Of a stretch of 64,000 bases of DNA, positions 33,985-46,642 are shown piece after piece. Origin of the DNA: Limnomonas spitsbergensis (Eukaryota; Chlorophyta; Chlorophyceae; Chlamydomonadales); assembly GCA_037349105.1 (NCBI GenBank), contig JAYJMM010000029.1, forward strand, positions 1,054,001 to 1,118,000, given 5' to 3'. Position 1 is the first letter of the stretch, and each line of letters begins with the position of its first letter. The translations under genes and the position numbers were made by a program. Below the pieces are notes generated by a model that ran no database searches, was not told where the DNA came from, and worked only from the letters and a program-made list of their open reading frames with translations.

Positions 33985-34318
33985 CGAGCTTTGAGCGGGC
34001 CCAGAGGTGTACCGATATTGACATGGAGTCAGCCCAACCTGGTCAGGAGCTGACAGAGGCATATTTGACGAGATATGCCATCAGCGCTGAGGAGTTGAGG
34101 GGGGGTGGGCAAGGAACTCCCCAAGAAGCAGAAGACCAAGCTTTTGAAGCAGCACATCAGCACGCTTTAGGTAGATGCTAGTTTGATGCCACTCATGCGT
34201 GAGTCCTCTCGTTTCTGGAGCCTCGTGGTCTCTAGAGAGGATAGGTGGCTGGCAGGTGGTATCTAGAGCCATGGTCAATGACAAGACACCTCTGGGCCCT
34301 GCTTAAAAAAGGTTCAGT

Positions 34319-34380
34319 CGCGTGGGCGCCCAACTGTCCCGTTGGAAGAAAAGAAAAGGACCTGAAGGAGGGAAAGAAGG
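34319..34380. repeat. Right arm of the inverted repeat
   Basis: CGCGTGGGCGCCCAACTG is the exact reverse complement of the left arm. It is followed by a purine-rich AAGAAAAGAAAAGGACC run that mirrors the left flank. The two arms bracket about 330 bp with no recognised gene. They may be the 3' ends of two element copies in opposite orientation. Confidence 0.65.
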
Positions 34381-35300
34381 AGAAGAACACAAAAGAGCTA
34401 GAGCAATGGTATATTCTTTGGTTCCACTGCTTGACATTTGTGAACCAGCTACATGTATTGACACCATTAGAAGCGCACTGACGAGCTGGTTGAAATTGAC
34501 CCCGCTCCCTACCTTAAATTCTGATTTTGACTGAGAAATTAAGGCTTGCCATGTTCCGGAGGCGGGTGGGGGGGGGTAGTCAGGGGTCGTTTCACATTCT
34601 TTTATGATGGGGTGTTCGACTTTTTTGCCCCCCCCTCGGCTCGGCCCTGTGCGTATGCTTAGCTTGTAACGTAGCCTGCAAGGCGGCATGAGTATGATGT
34701 AATGGACCAGCCTGACAAGTGATTTCCAGATTTGTAGGTAAGCAGAACTAGGCATGCTCGCTAGCATACGTGCCCAACTGCCCATTAGTGTATTGGGCTT
34801 TTGATGCTGCTGAGGCAGGCTGAGAGCACGGGCTTGACATGAGGCTGGTCAGGCTGAAGCTAAGCCTAAGACTGAGGCTTGGTCTGCCGAGGTTCCTGAG
34901 GTGGCTTAGGCTCAGTGCATGCTGCACATCTGCTGTATTTTGCCTCGTAATTTGCAGCCATTTTCTCAGTGGCTTCCACAATTGGCCAATTGGGTGTTTC
35001 CAGTCACCATGAGATAGGCCTGGAACTGTAATCTGCAGCCTCTCCTGACGTGCTGCACATCGTGCTCCTGGCCCCAAGCTAATCCATGGCATGTGTGTGC
35101 TTGGGGCATCCTGTGGGGGAGTCCCGAGGCAGGTCGTCGATCGCTCGGTCGCGGATCCGCGGATCGCTTTCAAGGCCGTCAAGCTTGTTACAACCAAGAG
35201 GACACAACAGGTTGATAAAACCCAGTAAATTGCCCGACCATTCATTTTCACAATCAAACCTGCGCCCTGGTGCAGGCCTCACCCATCTGTAGCAGACCTG
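34381..35300. other. Intergenic spacer upstream of the polyQ gene
   Basis: No gene was recognised. The palindrome CGCGGATCCGCG lies near 35151-35162. A G/C-homopolymer pair occurs near 34568 and 34627. Confidence 0.45.
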
Positions 35301-35301
35301 T

Positions 35302-35360
35302 CATTTACGTCTGCGTCACGTCCGCGTCACGTCCCAAATTGCGATCGAGTCGCGTCACCT
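35302..35360 (+). promoter_or_regulatory. Cluster of CGTCA/GTCACGTC motifs upstream of the polyQ gene
   Basis: GCGTCACGTCC occurs twice in tandem and GCGTCACCTCG once more, about 270-330 bp upstream of ATG 35631. TGACG/CGTCA cores are bound by bZIP factors in plants and algae. The link to this gene is inferred from position only. Confidence 0.35.
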
Positions 35361-35630
35361 CGAGCGGTCCGTGCTCGCGAATATCGAGGCCCGGCTCCAG
35401 ATCGTTCGGTTGAGACAATATTTATGCTTCCCACCAGGCTCTTCACAACACATGCTGCATCACCACAAACTTGTGCGGTCCATTCTTTCTGAATCACAGA
35501 CTTTCCTGACCCATCATTCATCCTGTCAAGACCCACCCTCCGCTCAACAATCCCTCATCTGGCCGGCGGTGCCGAGCATAGTAGGGACCCGACTACTAGC
35601 AGCAGAACCAGCGAGACGCACGACTGGGCC

Positions 35631-38600
35631 ATGACTCCTGTAGAGGGTGATCGCTTTAGCTACAGCAAGGAGGAATACGGTCCGCTGATCTCCCCAGGTG
35701 ACTTCAATAATGGCCTTATCAAGTTGTTGTCCCCGAGGCGCCCCACTCCCCACTCCCATCTTGTGACATTCCTGACCTCCATCATGTTGCTGTCTGTCCA
35801 GATGACGAGGTGGTCACACTCAGCAAGGGTCTCAGAGGGCAGAACCTCTGGTCACCAGCGAGGAATTATGATATGGTGGACTGGAGGCCTGAGATTAGCT
35901 TCCCGGACGGAGTTCTGCCACTAGGGCGGTCTTTCACTGAGAGTGCAGCCTCAGGCCCGCCGGCACCTTCCTTCAAGACAGAAAATGGCAGGATTTCCAC
36001 CTCTGCTCAGGCCTCCCTAGGCAGCGGCACAGCCCTCGCGGAAATGGTGCCTCCTCGGGCATCCCCCAATTCCCATGACCATGCATTTCCTCCTCTCAAA
36101 CCCCTTGGCAGCAGCAGCAGCCAGCGTATCTGCATAAATGCGGCTGTACCACGCGTCCCATCTGGCACCCGGACACTGGTCTCAAGCAGCAGCGGGGAAT
36201 CCGCATCCTCCTTCGTGGGGAGGAAAGATGCAGATGTCATGGCTCCCTCGCCTGAACAGCTGGGCAGGCCTACCCAGTCCAACAGGGCCTTCCAGAAGGA
36301 CTTGTCGCCCTATGATGCCAGCAAGACATGGGACGACATGACGCCCACAGTCAGGAACTCAGTGGTTCTTATCACGCAGGAGTGTGGACCTTATATCAAG
36401 GTAAGGAGCAGTCAAGAGAAATTGCTGTAGCTGCAGCACCAAGTTGTTAGTTCATAGATGACTATCTCTATCAGCATGGCAAAAATGGCCAGGGCAAGGC
36501 TTTCCTAGCCAGCGCAAAACATAGTGTGCAGCCGGAAAGAAAGAATGCATGCTGATAAAATTCTTAACCTACCGGGCCTGGCATGATAATTCTTTTGTCC
36601 CGACAGAGATGTCAAGCTCATGTTTCACCCCAGCTGAGATACAAACCTCAGCTGTGAAGTTACGCCCATGTGTAACCTGCAGTGACCTTAGGCGCAACCT
36701 TAGCTGTGTAAGTGAACCCCATGTGTAACCCCAGCTGAGAAGCTAACTCCATGTTGAACTCCCCTCGTAGATGCTTCACTTCGATGCGGGCGTGAGGTAC
36801 TGGCTGGTGCAGCTGACTGCCTCCTTCGGGGAGGAAGAGGCGCTGGTAGGCCTCAAGGCCATTGCGTCATCCACAAACCTCATGGGCGTCAGGTGAGAGC
36901 GAGCTTCTTGCAGTATTTGGTGGGGGGCACAGGACAGAGGGAACAGGTGCTGGCACATTGTAGCATGCTGCCAGCATGGCCTGCCTGGCACTACATACGC
37001 TCAGAGCACACAGCTCAGTGTAAGGTGCATGGCGGTACTGTCTCTGAACATCCCGCCCACCGCAGAGGGTTGCATGGACGGAGCGGCGGATATTCGCACT
37101 GAGGGCTGCACATATACATGGCGATCTTTTGCATGACCGTGTGCAGGAATGAGATGTGCAGATGAGGGCCTTAAGCGCAGCACATCACCCTGATGGCCCT
37201 ATGCAGGAATATGCGGGCCTTCATCACGACACGCCTTATTGACCATTACGAGCAGCTCATCTGGGCTCAAGGTGAGCAGGGCCTTGCAGACAGGAAAGAG
37301 AAGGCATGTGCGAATACAGGAATGTCATGGCTGTGTTTAAAACAGGAATATGAATACGTGCGCTAAATAAATGAACGGGAAGGCATCTGCTAAAACCTCC
37401 CTCTAGATTGTCTACCTTCATGAGTTATCATCCTCATATTTGTTTCTTTTGTATCAATGCTGTTTTCTCCGTCAGCTTCTTAAGTAGGTGACACTTCGTG
37501 TCTCCAATTATCTTGCCATGTTTCAGTATACACAGGCCCCATGTGCCACTGGGCACTCAACGGAGGGGGGGGGCTGCAAGATTGAAATGTGGGGGGTATA
37601 CTGGGAAACACCCGGGAAGTATTCTCTCCCCATGGGCCCACACCCTAGCTCCCATGCGGTCACAGTCTCTCAGCGTCTGCGTTGCCTGCTTCCCCCCAGA
37701 TCCTGCAGGTTATGCACAGACCCGTCTGTCACAGGACCTGTACCTGATGGTCAAGGGGCTGGTGGCGGGGGACCAAGGCCTGCAGTGGTCACACTTCGAT
37801 CCAAAGGTATGAACACAAGCTACGATGTGATCAGTTAGATTCAAAGATCCATTGTGGTTAGCATGCACTGCAGCATGTTGGAGTAATTGTTATCTGCGTG
37901 CAGATCTCAGGAGAGTGAAGTGGCTTATTTTCTGTTAGCCACGGATCAGTTCCTCACTCAGGCCTTAACCAGGAACAGTCTGCATTTGTTTACTTTCGCA
38001 GGTTCTAGAGACGATTCGCGAGCTTGGCAACATAGAGTATACTGCGTCTCGACTGCAGCGCCTCACAGCTAAGGAGCTTTCCACCGTCAAAAACGTACCT
38101 GCCTACCTGTATACGCTACTCAGGTGCGGTTGCTTTTTACCTGTTTTCTAGGGCACTTCAGGTATAATGTTATGGCGGATGGCCGTAGAGCCTGGTGCAG
38201 CAAGCCCTGCTGCTTGGGCTACCAGTCATAAGCTGGTCAAGCTTTGATTCCAGGCTCAGTCAGAAACCCTTAGTTGCGGCCTAACAAGACTGGTCTGGCA
38301 TGCACGATACGAATAAAATTGGTAGCTCTGGGGAGGAGCACGTGTGTATCCTCGTATAGAACAGCCAATCACAAACGTTTCACGCAGTCAAGGCACAGAT
38401 CTTCACTGAATGCATGCACGCCTTTCACTTGTTGAATCAGCTAATGATGTAGACTGCCCAATCTCGGTCACACATTTTTTAAAAAATCGGCAAATTGATA
38501 GTAGCAAGAGGAGAGGTCTGGGACAATGATCCTTAACCAAACACTGAATCAACATTCATTACGCTCATGCCCACAGCAAGCGAGGTAAGACCGCACGCCA

Positions 38601-39351
38601 AGCCGCAGCCTCCAAGGCGGCAAACGAGCTGGCCATCTCCCTGGCCTGCCTTCCCTCTCCCAGCAGCAGCTCCGGCGGTTTTTCCGGCCTCGGCAGCAGC
38701 CCGAGCTACCCAGGCAGCGTCATGCCCATGCCCGGCTCGCCCTTCATGCACGGCTCATCGGCGAGGCAAGAGGGGGGCAACTGGGGCAGCCCGCCCAGCT
38801 TGGTCCCACGGCAGCATGGCGGAGCTCCCTGGGGCAGAGGCTCTGGAACCCCGGCTTGGCTGCTGCAGCCAACGGGCGGCTTCGGAGGCAATGACGGCGG
38901 CAGTGGCGCTCCGGCAGTTCCAGGCATGAGGGCAGGAGGGGCCTTGGATCATAGAAGCTACCCAGCAGGACAAGGGGGGCACAGCCAGGCGCACAGCGCT
39001 GATCCTGCTCCTGCATTCACCTGGGGCCTGGCAGAGTCCCCATTTTCTCAGAATCAAGCCAGGGCAGGTTACCTTGGGTCCTGGGTGATCCCTGGGAATA
39101 CGTCGGAGGGGCAGCAGGCAATGCATGGCAGGCCCAGCAGGAGGACGCAGCAGCAGCAGCAGCAGCAGCAGCAGGATTACCTGCATGCCCCCAACAGCCC
39201 CACCATGCTCCCCCATGTGGCCTCTTGGCTGCATGCTGATGGCGCGCGACTCAGCAGCGGCAGCAACGTCCAGATGATGCTGAACCAGGTGCCACGTGCA
39301 ATGTCCACTCCGGGAAATGTGGATTTCCTGAACCACCTACCTGGACTGTGA
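35631..39351 (+). CDS. PolyQ protein with a segment like the hnRNP Q/R acidic domain
   Basis: Seven exons join in phase into 618 residues: 35631-35697, 35802-36400, 36771-36892, 37207-37271, 37700-37806, 38002-38123, 38577-39351. Residues 1-220 are Ser/Pro-rich and probably disordered. A folded part follows (HFDAGVRYWLVQL, then a helical stretch). Residues about 315-365 read FDPKVLETIRELG, RLQRLTAKELSTVKN and AYLYTLLR, like the N-terminal acidic domain of hnRNP Q/R (small helical module ending LS.VKNKSAYL). That match is from memory and modest. The C-terminal 250 residues are Gly/Ser/Pro/Met-rich with nine consecutive glutamines from CAG codons at 39148-39174. No RRM is present, so an RNA-binding role is only a guess. 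Confidence 0.65.
39148..39174 (+). repeat. (CAG)9 microsatellite coding polyglutamine
   Basis: Nine uninterrupted CAG codons in the last exon of the polyQ gene. Pure runs of this kind change length easily between strains. Confidence 0.95.
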
Positions 39352-41575
39352 TGATAGGGCCGGTCCCAAGCGAGCTCGTATGTGAGTTAAGGGCACGATC
39401 AAATATTGCATTAGGTGACAGCTGACAGATCGCGAGTGGTGGCCATGCGTATCGTTTGTTCTCGAGTGGTGGCCATGCGTATCTTGTTTGATCTTTGGTG
39501 CATTAACCCTCCAAGTTGACTTAGCCTGCGTTTAGCCTTTGAAAGTTTAAATTAAAAATTTAAGCATTCCGATTTTGGACGAGGCTTTTGTGATTTGTGT
39601 GTCACACCTGCGAGGACCCTGATTTTGATTAGCGTCTATCTGGATAGGCCTGTGAAGCCCATTGCCAGGGAATTTCCAGCACTCCTTCTGAGGGTGTAGT
39701 GCATCCCATTGCGCCTCCATTTCTCTGGTACTTTGGAGCAATCATATAATTTGAATCTGAAATGGCCACATGGGGTGGTTATTTTTTCACACTGCACACT
39801 GTCTGACAATTGTCATTGTAATACTTTACCTTTATGCACTGAAGTTGGGGTGAATTTGACGAAGGTTGTCAAATCATTGATGATTGCACTCAAGGTTTGG
39901 GTACAGTAATTGTGCAGGAATTACTCTTCAAGGTTGTCATTGTTTCTAAGCCTGACTGGCTTTATCTGTAAATAACTGTTTGATTGGTTGAGGAAGGGGC
40001 TCCAGATCACGATTTTACAATTAATCAGTACCGTACTAGATCGAAGGATAGCCACTGCTGACGACAGCACGTACATTTAGAAGACTGTGCATGAGGAGAT
40101 TACAGTGCCAGTACGGAAGGATTTGGCCCTGGGGACAGCCCTAAGCAACTTATGACAGCTTGGGAGCATTGACGCAGGGTATAAATGTAATATCAGGTAA
40201 CAACCCTACACATCCGGGCCCTGCTCATAAGGCTCGCCTGTATGGGCGCTGAACGGACTGGTTGGGAGAGAAGGAGGCTATATGTGCAATGACCTGTGAG
40301 AGGGCTTTTACGCTCTATATGTTTTTTTGCATCTGGTACTTCAGTCTGCACCACTGACTCTCAGGTGTGCTGCATAGGTTGTGGAAATGGAATTCAAAAT
40401 GTCGGGCCTGTGAATGCCTCAAAATGGATAAGAAGTCCTAGCAGATTTGCATGACATGCTGCAACCAGGGAACTCTACGGCTACATGAATGGGGTAGAAG
40501 CTCTGTGTCATGTTCATTCAGCTACGCCACGGGATATGGCGTGGGCTTAGGCAACTGCTTACATGCGCATGACTGGGCACAACTGCATGATAGGGCACAT
40601 GCTTACACGCACAGGTTTCTGCGCGGGCTTATCAATGTGCCCCAAGGCTCCCCATGCATGCTGGACACGGCGTTCTCATGCTTGGGCATGGCCATGGTCA
40701 TGGACACCCATTCACAACATCGGCCCTGCCCTGCCCGGCATTCCCCAGCCCATGTACAGACTAGATCCTCAGCCAGAGCGTGCACCTTGCCTACTGCTTT
40801 TTCAGTGCTGCCACGGGATTGGGCACATGCTTACATGCACGTGTTTGGGCGCGATCCTTGAAACGTAGCCCAAGATGCCCCCACTCCCCCCACATGAATC
40901 CCACATGCTCCTCATGCATGGGCATGCTCACATGTTCTTAACATGCTCTTCGAGAGGTCACTATAATAGTTGGGCAGGGCTTGCCAAGTGTGACAATGGT
41001 GTGTTTTCAAACGGCATCGGAAGTTCAGATCGTATCCACGGATCGTATCATCAGCAGGGCCACAGCCCACAGGGGTAGTCTTATAAGATACTGTTGGGGG
41101 GCTTCTTTATTTCATGCTTGTAGCGATCAGTATATGTAACTATACGCAATCGATGTGTAAGACACTTGTTGAAGTCGACCTTGAGCCGATCAAGCCAAGT
41201 TATAGGCGTGCGCCCCTGGCATGCGCTGGTGTTACCAGCCTTAGATATGACAATGCCATTCAGTCTGGTGCTAAACATGTGCATGTGTCCCGCATCGACA
41301 TGCTAAAGCCTGTCAATATCGTGATACAGTACCGTGCTGCTGCCAACACACGTGTTTGGACTCATATTACGGTAGCGTCCCCCTTCGCTCGATAATACGA
41401 CCTGCTGACCTGCTGCGTAGGCTGGAGCATACACCCTCGTGAATGCATCACTGCTTGGCATGGTGCCAAAATCCGGCACGAAGGCGCTCGCCTACGGGGA
41501 AAACAAACACATTAAGGGCGTTGTGGCAGCGTCAGCATTTGAAAGCGTCATATTACAAGTATGACAAAAATGTCG
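39352..41575. other. 3' UTR and intergenic spacer
   Basis: A 30-bp direct repeat beginning CGAGTGGTGGCCATGCG sits at 39433 and 39463. TGTAA motifs at about 39828 and 39967 could end the polyQ gene transcript with a long 3' UTR. Between 40440 and 41050 the DNA is rich in CATGC and GGGCACATGC phrases similar in style to the transposon arms downstream. No gene was recognised. Confidence 0.45.
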
Positions 41576-41584
41576 CCGGGATTC
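41576..41584. other. Left target-site duplication of the transposon
   Basis: CCGGGATTC directly abuts the left terminal inverted repeat. The right flank reads CCGGGATTT at 47468-47476. Eight of nine bases match, and the first eight are identical. Confidence 0.7.
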
Positions 41585-42402
41585 AGATATCGATCTCCCT
41601 TAAAAACGTACTTTTACTCTCCAACGTTTCAGTCAAATGAACATGGCATTACTTGCCAATGTTGGCAAATAAGTGTCGTCATTTTTTCCTAAGTCCGTCA
41701 TCTTTAAAGAGGGGCGCATGCCATTAGATACTTGCATTACTTGTTATTTATCGACCTCGATTCCGATCGTACCAAGTGCCCAGAGGGCCTCCATGGAAGC
41801 GGGGGTGTTGCAGGCGAGGGTGGACTAATCGCTGCTGCAGCCCATCCTGAGGCGCGATTATCTAAAGCTGCAGGTCCTACTTTTACTGGTATGACGCGTG
41901 CCTGAACCTGTGCCTGCTGCAAGAGCATTCACTGCATTTTGGTGTGCAGTTTCGGCCCACATGCACCGCATTGAGCCAGCGAACACAGCATCCCACCCTT
42001 TTGGGCAACATCTTGCATGCATGCGCAGCTTCCACCAGTACTGACAGCCCCCGAATGCATGCCCAGCCCCCCGCATGCATGCACGTTACCCTGCCCGCTT
42101 GCTCTGATGGACTGTACAAACTTTACAAAACTTCACCGCTTGCATGCACAGCTCCCACCCATATACACTCTGCCTACATGCACACACCCACGCCCACATG
42201 CACAGCATCCCGCCTGCTTGCGGAGCGCCCCACACGCCTACGCATTCCTTGCATGCACAGGTCCCTGCCTACATTCACAGCACGTAGCCGCGCCCGCGAC
42301 CCTCCACCTGCATTCTCAGCTCCTTCCCACATGCTAACACCCCGCCCACATACGCACTGCCCCCGCTTGCACACATAGCCGCCTGGCGCCTGCCAATATG
42401 CA
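41585..42402 (+). repeat. Left terminal inverted repeat
   Basis: The outer ~180 bases are close to identical to the right arm reversed, including TTTCAGTCAAATGA and GACCTCGATTCC. The inner half is made of ~30-bp degenerate units with CATGCACAGC, which continue past the arm to about 43160. Confidence 0.85.
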
Positions 42403-43200
42403 CCTCGCCCTCATAAACAGTCTTTCAACCACATGAGCCATCCCCTACCCGTGTACGCATTCCACACACCCATGCACATTTCCCGCACGTCCGCACGGCC
42501 CCCAGTCCCCCATCGGCTTTCACTGCTACCCACCCATAGACACAGCCCGTATGCACAGGCCCCCACTTGTATGTACTGTTACTCCCATCCGCTGGTACTG
42601 CCCCCCATCCCCATTCACATTCCGCATTCTGCAGACCCCTACCTGTATGCAATGTTACCCCCATCCGCCCGCACGGTCCCCCATCCCCCATCCGCATACA
42701 CTGTTATCCACCCGTAGGCACTGCCCGTATGCACAGGCCCTTATCTGTATGCACAAGTCCCGCCCAAATGGGCGGCTCTCCGCCCGAATGCGCAGCCCCA
42801 CGCTTGTACGCACAGCCCCCCACCCGCATTCCCAACCCGTAAGCTATGCGCCCCGCAAAGTTATGCAGACTCCCGTCCACGTGCACATTTTCCGCCCGCC
42901 CACACAGTCCTCCACCCGCATTACTTGTTAACAGCGCCCTGCCATATCTGTAGCTCTCCATGTGCATGTACTGCGTTACGGCCGTATGTTTGTACAGCCT
43001 GTCCGGATGTACAGCCCCCGTCCGTATGCGCACAGCCCGTATGCATATTGCATAGACCATGGCCAGCATGCACAGACCCTAGCCTGCATGCACATGCATG
43101 GGTCACTGCATTTGGGCGGGGAATGTGCATTCGGGCGGGAATGTGCATCACAGCCATCCGTCCTCACGTGCAGCGAATGCCGGCATGCTCATGCCCCTGC
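42403..43200. repeat. Degenerate ~30-bp CATGCACAGCCC repeat field
   Basis: Loose units with CCGCCCGTATGCACAGCCC-like composition extend the inner part of the left arm inward with no counterpart on the right. Unit length varies. Open frames on both strands across it come from composition. Confidence 0.6.
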
Positions 43201-43924
43201 TCGAAGCTGTTAGCGAGGCATAAGGTTGTGAGGCAGACCCTTTAGAAATAGCAAGCCATGTTGTACATTGATTCATTAGCCGAGACAGGTGCAAGCTCCA
43301 TTGGGAGCTTCCATTTGAATGTGTCACGGATATGCGAGCGGCTAGCGGAGTTCTTGCGGTATGTGGGTGTACCATCCAGAGAACCAGCTGCTATCATGGC
43401 CACCCCTGCTGCCCCTACAGCCCATGTATCCCATGCAGCCCCAGTAGCCTTCCTCCCCCAGGTTCATCTGAAGAGAGCATGTCCGCATCAGTCCAGGAGG
43501 CAGCTCTTTACATTGGCACTAGCCCATAAATCTTGATAGCTTTTGTGCAGCCTTTGGGCCTAGATGGAAGGATGGAATTTGGCATGGGCCATCTACCAGA
43601 CTACCCTCTAGGAGTGGAGTCTACCAAGTTCTCAGTGGGTGTCCTTGCGCGCGTCATGATGCGCAACCAACCTCCTCAGTCGGGTCTCATTCCCACCTTT
43701 TATTTTGTATTTTTATGCGGATTCACTATGCAGACCATATTGCCTAGCGACGCCCTTTGTTTCATGATGTTTGAGGCACCTTCATTTTGCTTGATACGCA
43801 CGAGACATGCCTCTCAAGGCTTTGAGCGGGGCTTCTGACTGAAATCTTGGTTTCCTGTTTTCCCCTCGAAAATTGTATAGTTCAGGATTCATGTGACGGT
43901 ATTACGGCTTCAATTTTATTTCAT

Positions 43925-45115
43925 TACAATTATGCTGCTGTGCCCCAGGTATGCCACTCTAGGAGACCCAAGCAAGGCTGAATACTGAAATTTTCATTAT
44001 GCTGATGCACCCTAGACATGCCACTCTAGGAGACCAGAGGAGGTCTCTAGACTTAAATCTTAATTATGTTGATGCGCCCAGGTATGCACCATAGGAGACG
44101 TGAGCAAGGCTTTAGACTGAAATCTTAAATGTGCTGATGTGCCCCAGACATGCCACTCTAGGAGACCCAAGCAGGGCTTTCGAGTGAAATCTTAAATGTG
44201 CTGATGTGCCCCAGACATGCCACTCTAGGAGACCCAAGCATGACTCACTACTGAGCCTTAATTATGATGATACGCCCCAGACATGCCACTCTAGGAGACC
44301 CAAGCAGGGCTCAATACTGAACCTTAATTATGCTGATGCGCCCTAGACATGCCACTCTAGGAGACCCAAGCAGGGCTCAATACTGAACCTTAATTATGCT
44401 GATGCGCCCTAAACATGCCACTTTAGGAGACCCAAGCAGGGCTCAATACTGAATCTTAATTATGCTGATGCGCCCCAGACATGCCACTGTAGGAGACCCA
44501 AGCAGGGCTCAATACTGAAACTTAATAATGATGATGCGCCCCAGACATGCCACTCTAGGAGACCCAGGCAGGGCTCAATACTGAACCTTAATTATGCTGA
44601 TGCGCCCCAGACATGCCACTCTAGGAGACCCAAGCAGGGCTCAATACGGAACCTTACTTATGCTGATGCGCCCCAGACATGCCACTGTAGGAGACCCAAG
44701 CAGGGCTCAATACTGAACCTTACTTATGCTGATGCGCCCCAGACATGCCACTCTAGGAGACCCAAGCAGGGCTCAATACTGAACCTTAAACATGCTGATG
44801 CGCCCTAAACATGCCACTTTAGGAGACCCAAGCAGGGTCTTAGACTGAAATTTTAATTCTTCTGATAAGCCACAGGCATGCCACTCGAGGAAACCCAAGC
44901 ACGGGGTTAAACTGAAATCTATTTTGTGTCGATGACCCCCAGGCCTGCCACTCTAGGAGACCCAGGCAGGGCTTTAAACTGAAATCTTAATTATGCTGAT
45001 GCCCCCCAGGCCTGCCACTCTAGGAGACCCAAGGCTGTAGACTGGAATCATAAATGCACTGATGCACCCCCAGCATGTCACTCTAGAAGACCCAAGCAGG
45101 GTTGAAGGTTGAAAT
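43925..45115. repeat. 66-bp satellite array, about 18 copies
   Basis: The unit carries TTAATTATGCTGATGCGCCC, then CAGACATGCCACTCTAGGAG, then ACCCAAGCAGGGCTCAATAC. Copies in the centre are nearly identical; those at both edges are diverged, as expected for unequal crossing-over. The array lies wholly inside the transposon. Confidence 0.92.
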
Positions 45116-45295
45116 CTTGAATTTGGATCCCTGTGATACTGTAATGCCATTGAGGGAACTGTTGCTAAGCCACTTCCACTGGGTAAGGCTGTTGAGTCAA
45201 GTTCAAAACCACTGTATATTACATGACGGAAACCTCAAAAATGGCGGAAATACAAGCCAAGCATAGATAACTGAAGACAGGCTGAAGATTTTTTG

Positions 45296-46517
45296 TCAAT
45301 TCGCAAAGGAGCGCTCCCCTAACTCCTTCTCCCTCTGAACTGTGTTCATGTGGTGCACAAAGCACCGTACGCAAAGAAGGAAAACAAAATGAGACATGTA
45401 TCTGCAGTTGCTCTCCAAACTCCTGATTAGTTTTAGTGAATGCCTGGAGCGGTCGCTGCGCATTCTAGCGAAAGCAGCCCTCAAGTCATCAAGCTTCTCC
45501 TCAGAGACACCAGCAGAGTAGCTGCTGTCTTGCACCAGGGCTAGCCGTGATATACGGTGGCTATGGTCATGGACAAAGCATCTGTCCTTGAAGCTTGACC
45601 CCAAAACAAGCGGCGCCTCAAGATCTGCCGAACAAGGGGCCGCGATGCAACACCGGTCCTGGTGAAAGCCAATTGTGATACCATCATACTGCTGCATGAT
45701 GACGTCAAGCGTGGCACGCTGAAAGTGCGGCGACTCGTTGCTGAGCAAGCGCTGCTTCGCTGTAGCAACAACGGCCGCAGTGACCTCTATGGAGCCTGTC
45801 ATAGGCACTATGTGATACCTTCGAAGGGCATGAATTGTAGAACTGAGCAAATGGAGCAGGTGCAATGTGCCAAACCTTGACCATCCTAAGGCCGATGGCC
45901 CGGGCAAAAAAGGGCTTAATGCACGTGGATCCCCGGGCCGTAGCTGAATCACAGCAGAGGCTCCCTAAAATAAACACGTGTAGCATACCCTGGGTTGCAC
46001 CTTTTTGTTTGCGAGTGGCAGTTCAGGATATCTGACTGACCTGAGCAGCAAGTTGCAGAAGAAGTTCCATCAGCCGATACATTGCGCTGACCAGTCATAC
46101 ATGACCTCATACAAGAAGCAGCACATGGGGCTGTACCTAAGCGGGGTAAGGGAAAGAGAAATGGATACATTACAAAGGCTTCATCCATGGCATGCTCTGT
46201 ATAAATCCACTCGTGATGTACATTTGCCCCTGTTTATAGAAAAGCTTGGGGTTAGCGAATTTACAGTATAGCCCAGGGCAAATTTACCTCAGCAAGGCGA
46301 ACTCTGATCCATCTGCCTCGAAACGCCCAGGCGGGATTAAAGCACGGTGCATACGGGTAGGCAACTTGACCTTCAGCAGTCCACCCAACCTGAAGATGCC
46401 ACATGTCATGTCAAGCAGTTTCTGGTCCCCCCACGAGATACGGTCTGGCCGTATGTCTGGCCACACTTCTTTGCAGAGTAGCTGTGAGTCGTTAGCCCCT
46501 CCTCTGTCATTAATCAC
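45296..46517 (-). CDS. Candidate gene of unknown function inside the transposon
   Basis: Three minus-strand segments can be joined in phase: 46517-46288, 46040-46001 and 45964-45296 (about 312 residues). The last is a 223-residue open segment without low complexity. It reads as a plausible soluble protein with YDGITIGFHQDR in its middle and a charged helix near the end. The second intron would be only 36 nt, which is doubtful, and the start codon is unclear because a stop lies just upstream of 46517. On the opposite strand a well-framed exon (46027-46145, with CAG before and GTAAGG after) overlaps the model. No family is recognised. It may be captured host sequence. Confidence 0.25.
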
Positions 46518-46642
46518 GCAATGAAATCATCGCCGGTATTCTCGCAGATGCGGACCAGATCCCCCCGTGAACTGCAGCCAGTGAGAATGTTCATGACTCG
46601 TGGATCCTTGGCTGGTTTCTCTAGCATACAGTCACGAGAGAT

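Noticed and set aside
40451..41395. Plus-strand frames between the polyQ gene and the transposon
   Set aside because: Composition follows CATGC/GGGCACATGC phrases, there is no splice-consistent model and no recognisable motif.
41944..43245. Cys/His/Pro-rich open frames on both strands
   Set aside because: They follow the degenerate CATGCACAGCC repeats of the transposon arm, have stop codons at irregular places and match no family.
43925..45115. Evenly spaced repeats resembling a CRISPR array
   Set aside because: The whole 66-bp unit repeats, with no unique spacers, no leader and no cas genes, in a eukaryotic intron-rich context.
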